Part shown: piece after piece, positions 7,563 through 8,858 of the stretch | Layout: every line of letters begins with the position of its first letter | How positions within the stretch are numbered: the stretch's first letter is position 1 | Notes under the pieces: generated by a model | The model's database searches: none | What the model was told of the DNA's origin: nothing | The model's input: only the letters and a program-made list of their open reading frames with translations | Source: Candidatus Cloacimonadota bacterium | GTDB taxonomy: Bacteria > Cloacimonadota > Cloacimonadia > Cloacimonadales > Cloacimonadaceae | DNA length: 8,858 nucleotides | Assembly: GCA_028683635.1 (NCBI GenBank) | Contig: JAQUHL010000003.1 | Coordinates: 1-8,858 of the forward strand | Direction: 5' to 3' | Made by a program: the position numbers and the translations under genes

Positions 7563-7592
7563 CAAACAAGCTCTGTATGATTAGACTATAAT
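7563..7592 (+). promoter_or_regulatory. Candidate promoter for the ABC importer operon
   Basis: A perfect TATAAT at 7587-7592 has a partial -35 (CAAACA at 7563-7568, matching only the ACA half of TTGACA) 18 bases upstream. Transcription would begin near 7599, giving a leader of about 90 bases before the lipoprotein gene. It is the only good -10 in this intergenic region. The bases between the terminator-like hairpin and the start codon are too few for a promoter, which supports one upstream of the hairpin. Confidence 0.4.
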
Positions 7593-7604
7593 TGTAGATA
7601 CAGA
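7572..7604. repeat. Inverted repeat TCTGTAT / ATACAGA flanking the TATAAT
   Basis: Perfect 7-base arms at 7572-7578 and 7598-7604, with a 19-base centre that includes the -10 hexamer and a near-palindrome CTATAATTGTAG (7586-7597). Because the arms straddle the promoter core, an operator for a dimeric repressor is a more natural reading than an RNA hairpin. AT-rich chance symmetry cannot be excluded. Confidence 0.45.
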
Positions 7605-7639
7605 AGATAAACAGTTAAGCAATAGGCTTATATTACTTT

Positions 7640-7674
7640 GCCACCCTGACTGAAGAGCCAGGGTGGCTTTTGTT
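7640..7674 (+). terminator. Rho-independent terminator-like hairpin after sprA
   Basis: A perfect 9-base stem, GCCACCCTG (7640-7648) with CAGGGTGGC (7659-7667), with a 10-base loop (7649-7658) and TTTTGTT directly after. It lies 87 bases past the sprA stop and ends 15 bases before the next start codon. It can therefore terminate the coaX-sprA transcript and must also lie in the leader of any importer transcript that starts upstream. Confidence 0.85.
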
Positions 7675-7678
7675 ATAT

Positions 7679-7682
7679 GGAG
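7679..7682 (+). promoter_or_regulatory. Ribosome binding site deciding the lipoprotein start
   Basis: GGAG at 7679-7682 stands six bases before ATG 7689. An upstream in-frame ATG at 7677 overlaps this site and has no SD of its own, only the U-tract of the hairpin. The 7689 start is therefore preferred; it also gives a textbook Arg-Arg-led lipoprotein signal peptide. Confidence 0.7.
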
Positions 7683-7688
7683 ATGATT

Positions 7689-8591
7689 ATGCGTAGATAT
7701 CTCTTTTTGATGGCATTTATAGTTCTGCTCTTGGGTTGCAAACAAGACGAAAGTAAACTAAGGATAGGAATCATCAAACCATCGATCGACCACCTTCCTC
7801 TTAGCTTTGCTTTTTCGCAAGAAATGATCGATCGATCAGATTACAGCTTGATAGAATTTACTTCTGGGTGGGAACTACAGGAAGCCATGATATCCAGAAA
7901 CATAGATTTCGGGATCTTGCCATTTACCTATGCTTATAATGCAGCAAGCCGGGGATATCCACTCAAGATAGTCTCCTTCTTTGAAAGGGAAACAGATGGT
8001 ATAGTGGCAGATAGTACTATCAGCTCTATGGAAGATCTGAATCACAAAAAAATCGGAACTCTGAGAGCTTCCAGTATTGAGGTGTTACTGGATGATTATA
8101 TCCAGCAGAATTCCCTTGATTTCCAGATTGTGTATTTTCGCACACCCAATGAAATGATAGCAGCCCTGAAGAATAGAGATGTCTCTGCAATCGTGATCTA
8201 TGTACCTCTTATCCAAAAACTTGCTCCCGAATTCAAAGTTATCCACTGGTTTAGTGAATCATACCCAAAGCACCCATGTTGTGATTTGGTAATCAATACA
8301 CTAAGCCTTACGACGCCCCGAAAACAAAAATTCCAAACCTTGATCCCCGTCCTCGAATCTGCTATAAAGGAAGTGAATCGACGTAGCCAAGCCGTGATGG
8401 AATTCGCCTGTACAAGCTACGGATTGAATCAAGCTCAGGCACATGAAGCCCTTAATCATACAGTATTCAGTATTGGTCTGGAAAGGGAGGGTAGGGATTT
8501 CGAGCAACAAATGATGGAGCACTTTATCAAATCCGGTTATCAGGATAGACGTGTGTACCCCAAAGTAATCTATTCGGACCAGTTCAAATGA
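7689..8591 (+). CDS. ABC transporter substrate-binding lipoprotein, NMT1/THI5/SsuA-like
   Basis: Solute-capturing component of an ABC importer, predicted to be lipid-anchored in the periplasm. From ATG 7689 the protein has 300 residues: signal peptide MRRYLFLMAFIVLLLG with lipobox LLGC, Cys17 being the lipidated residue. The mature part starts with a strand (LRIGIIKPSIDHLPLSFA, residues 24-41) typical of periplasmic binding protein type II folds. LQEAMISRNIDFGILPFTYA (64-83) and PLKIVSFFERETDGIVAD (91-108) follow, then the hinge-side segment SMEDLNHKKIGTLRAS (113-128). HPCCDLVIN at 195-203 resembles the PCC-V-V segment common in nitrate/sulfonate/thiamine-precursor binding proteins. The permease gene overlaps it by four bases, supporting an importer operon. 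Substrate is undetermined: sulfonates, nitrate-like anions or pyrimidine precursors are family options. No TPP-riboswitch signature is visible upstream. A terminator-like hairpin lies just before the start. Confidence 0.85.
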   Translation: MRRYLFLMAFIVLLLGCKQDESKLRIGIIKPSIDHLPLSFAFSQEMIDRSDYSLIEFTSGWELQEAMISRNIDFGILPFTYAYNAASRGYPLKIVSFFERETDGIVADSTISSMEDLNHKKIGTLRASSIEVLLDDYIQQNSLDFQIVYFRTPNEMIAALKNRDVSAIVIYVPLIQKLAPEFKVIHWFSESYPKHPCCDLVINTLSLTTPRKQKFQTLIPVLESAIKEVNRRSQAVMEFACTSYGLNQAQAHEALNHTVFSIGLEREGRDFEQQMMEHFIKSGYQDRRVYPKVIYSDQFK

Positions 8592-8858
8592 ACCATATGC
8601 TCATTGATATCGTTGTAACGCTATCCAGAGTATTAGGTTGGACTGCCCTTTCCTGGATATTGGGAGTCATAATTGGTTATATGTGTTTTAAACAGAAGCA
8701 GATCCAGGCGATTGCACAACCTGTCGTGAATTTCTTCAGGCACATCTCCCCCTTTTGTTGGTTGCCGGTTGTGGTTCTGATCGCTGGAATTGGAGAGATC
8801 TCTGTGGGAATTGTATTGGTTTCTGCGATGCTCTTCAATGCTATTGTAATGACCACCG
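8588..8858 (+). CDS. ABC transporter permease (SsuC/TauC-like), N-terminal part, cut by the window edge
   Basis: Inner-membrane permease of the same importer. Ninety codons are visible, beginning MNHMLIDIVVTLSRVLGWTA, with the start at the ATGA overlap with the binding-protein stop. No strong SD is present, which fits translational coupling; an in-frame ATG at 8597 is an alternative. Membrane segments are visible at roughly residues 16-32 (LGWTALSWILGVIIGYM) and 60-90 (PVVVLIAGIGEISVGIVLVS onward). The segment QPVVNFFRHISPFCWLPVVV matches the 'dPlLqllRpIPplAWlPl' pattern of binding-protein-dependent permeases of the sulfonate/nitrate/taurine type, followed by the GIGEIS turn. The ATPase-contacting EAA loop is beyond the edge. 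The ATPase gene would be expected downstream. Confidence 0.85.
   Translation, partial: MNHMLIDIVVTLSRVLGWTALSWILGVIIGYMCFKQKQIQAIAQPVVNFFRHISPFCWLPVVVLIAGIGEISVGIVLVSAMLFNAIVMTT

Noticed and set aside
7553..7688. TPP (thiamine) riboswitch before the THI5-like importer
   Set aside because: The conserved CTGAGA and the downstream ACCTGA...GATAATGCCAG blocks are not present; only an ordinary hairpin and promoter-like elements are seen.
7677..7688. Start of the lipoprotein at ATG 7677 or 7683
   Set aside because: These codons overlap the GGAG that serves ATG 7689 and have no SD of their own; the 7689 start gives the standard lipoprotein signal.
7820..7840. Short GATC-rich tandem (ATCG three times) in the lipoprotein gene
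   Set aside because: Only twelve bases, in frame within coding sequence encoding an ordinary Met-Ile-Asp-Arg stretch; consistent with chance.

Overview
The window looks like a bacterial chromosome segment from the Fibrobacterota-Chlorobiota-Bacteroidota (FCB) side of the tree. The main reason is a 2037-residue SprA/Sov-type protein, the outer-membrane translocon of the type IX secretion system (T9SS), which is known essentially only from that superphylum. The shorter-than-usual SprA, the AT/GC-balanced codon use and a fermentation-type tryptophanase would fit an anaerobic amino-acid fermenter such as Cloacimonadota. That phylum assignment is inference and cannot be proved from this sequence alone.

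Layout. Positions 1-403 hold the first 134 codons of a minus-strand tryptophanase / tyrosine phenol-lyase family gene, most likely tnaA. A 248-base divergent intergenic region (404-651) follows. It contains a TTGACA-type promoter candidate facing right, and facing left a short Shine-Dalgarno-preceded ORF that overlaps the tnaA start and might be a leader peptide. Positions 652-1446 encode a type III pantothenate kinase (coaX), whose end overlaps or abuts the start of sprA (about 1439-7552). SprA carries a signal peptide, the repeated SprA signature motifs, two or three EF-hand/dockerin-like acidic loops and a ~95-residue charged low-complexity insert. A short intergenic region (7553-7688) has a perfect TATAAT inside an inverted repeat and then a strong terminator-like hairpin. 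That hairpin ends only 15 bases before the next gene's start. The last two genes are an ABC-importer substrate-binding lipoprotein of the NMT1/THI5/SsuA type (7689-8591) and, overlapping it by ATGA, the start of its inner-membrane permease (8588 to the window end).

How the genes fit together. Three units are visible: a catabolic gene transcribed leftward; a coaX-sprA unit joining the first step of coenzyme A synthesis to the protein-export translocon, with no obvious functional link and so probably only co-transcription; and an importer operon whose ATPase would be expected just beyond the right edge. The importer's substrate cannot be read from the sequence, and no recognisable riboswitch was found in its leader. 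I see no RNA gene, CRISPR array, insertion sequence or transfer signature. The most interesting items are the overlapping minus-strand leader ORF at tnaA, the hairpin in front of the importer operon, the Arg-to-Leu change in the CoaX GxDR motif, and the compact SprA with its calcium-loop motifs and charged insert.
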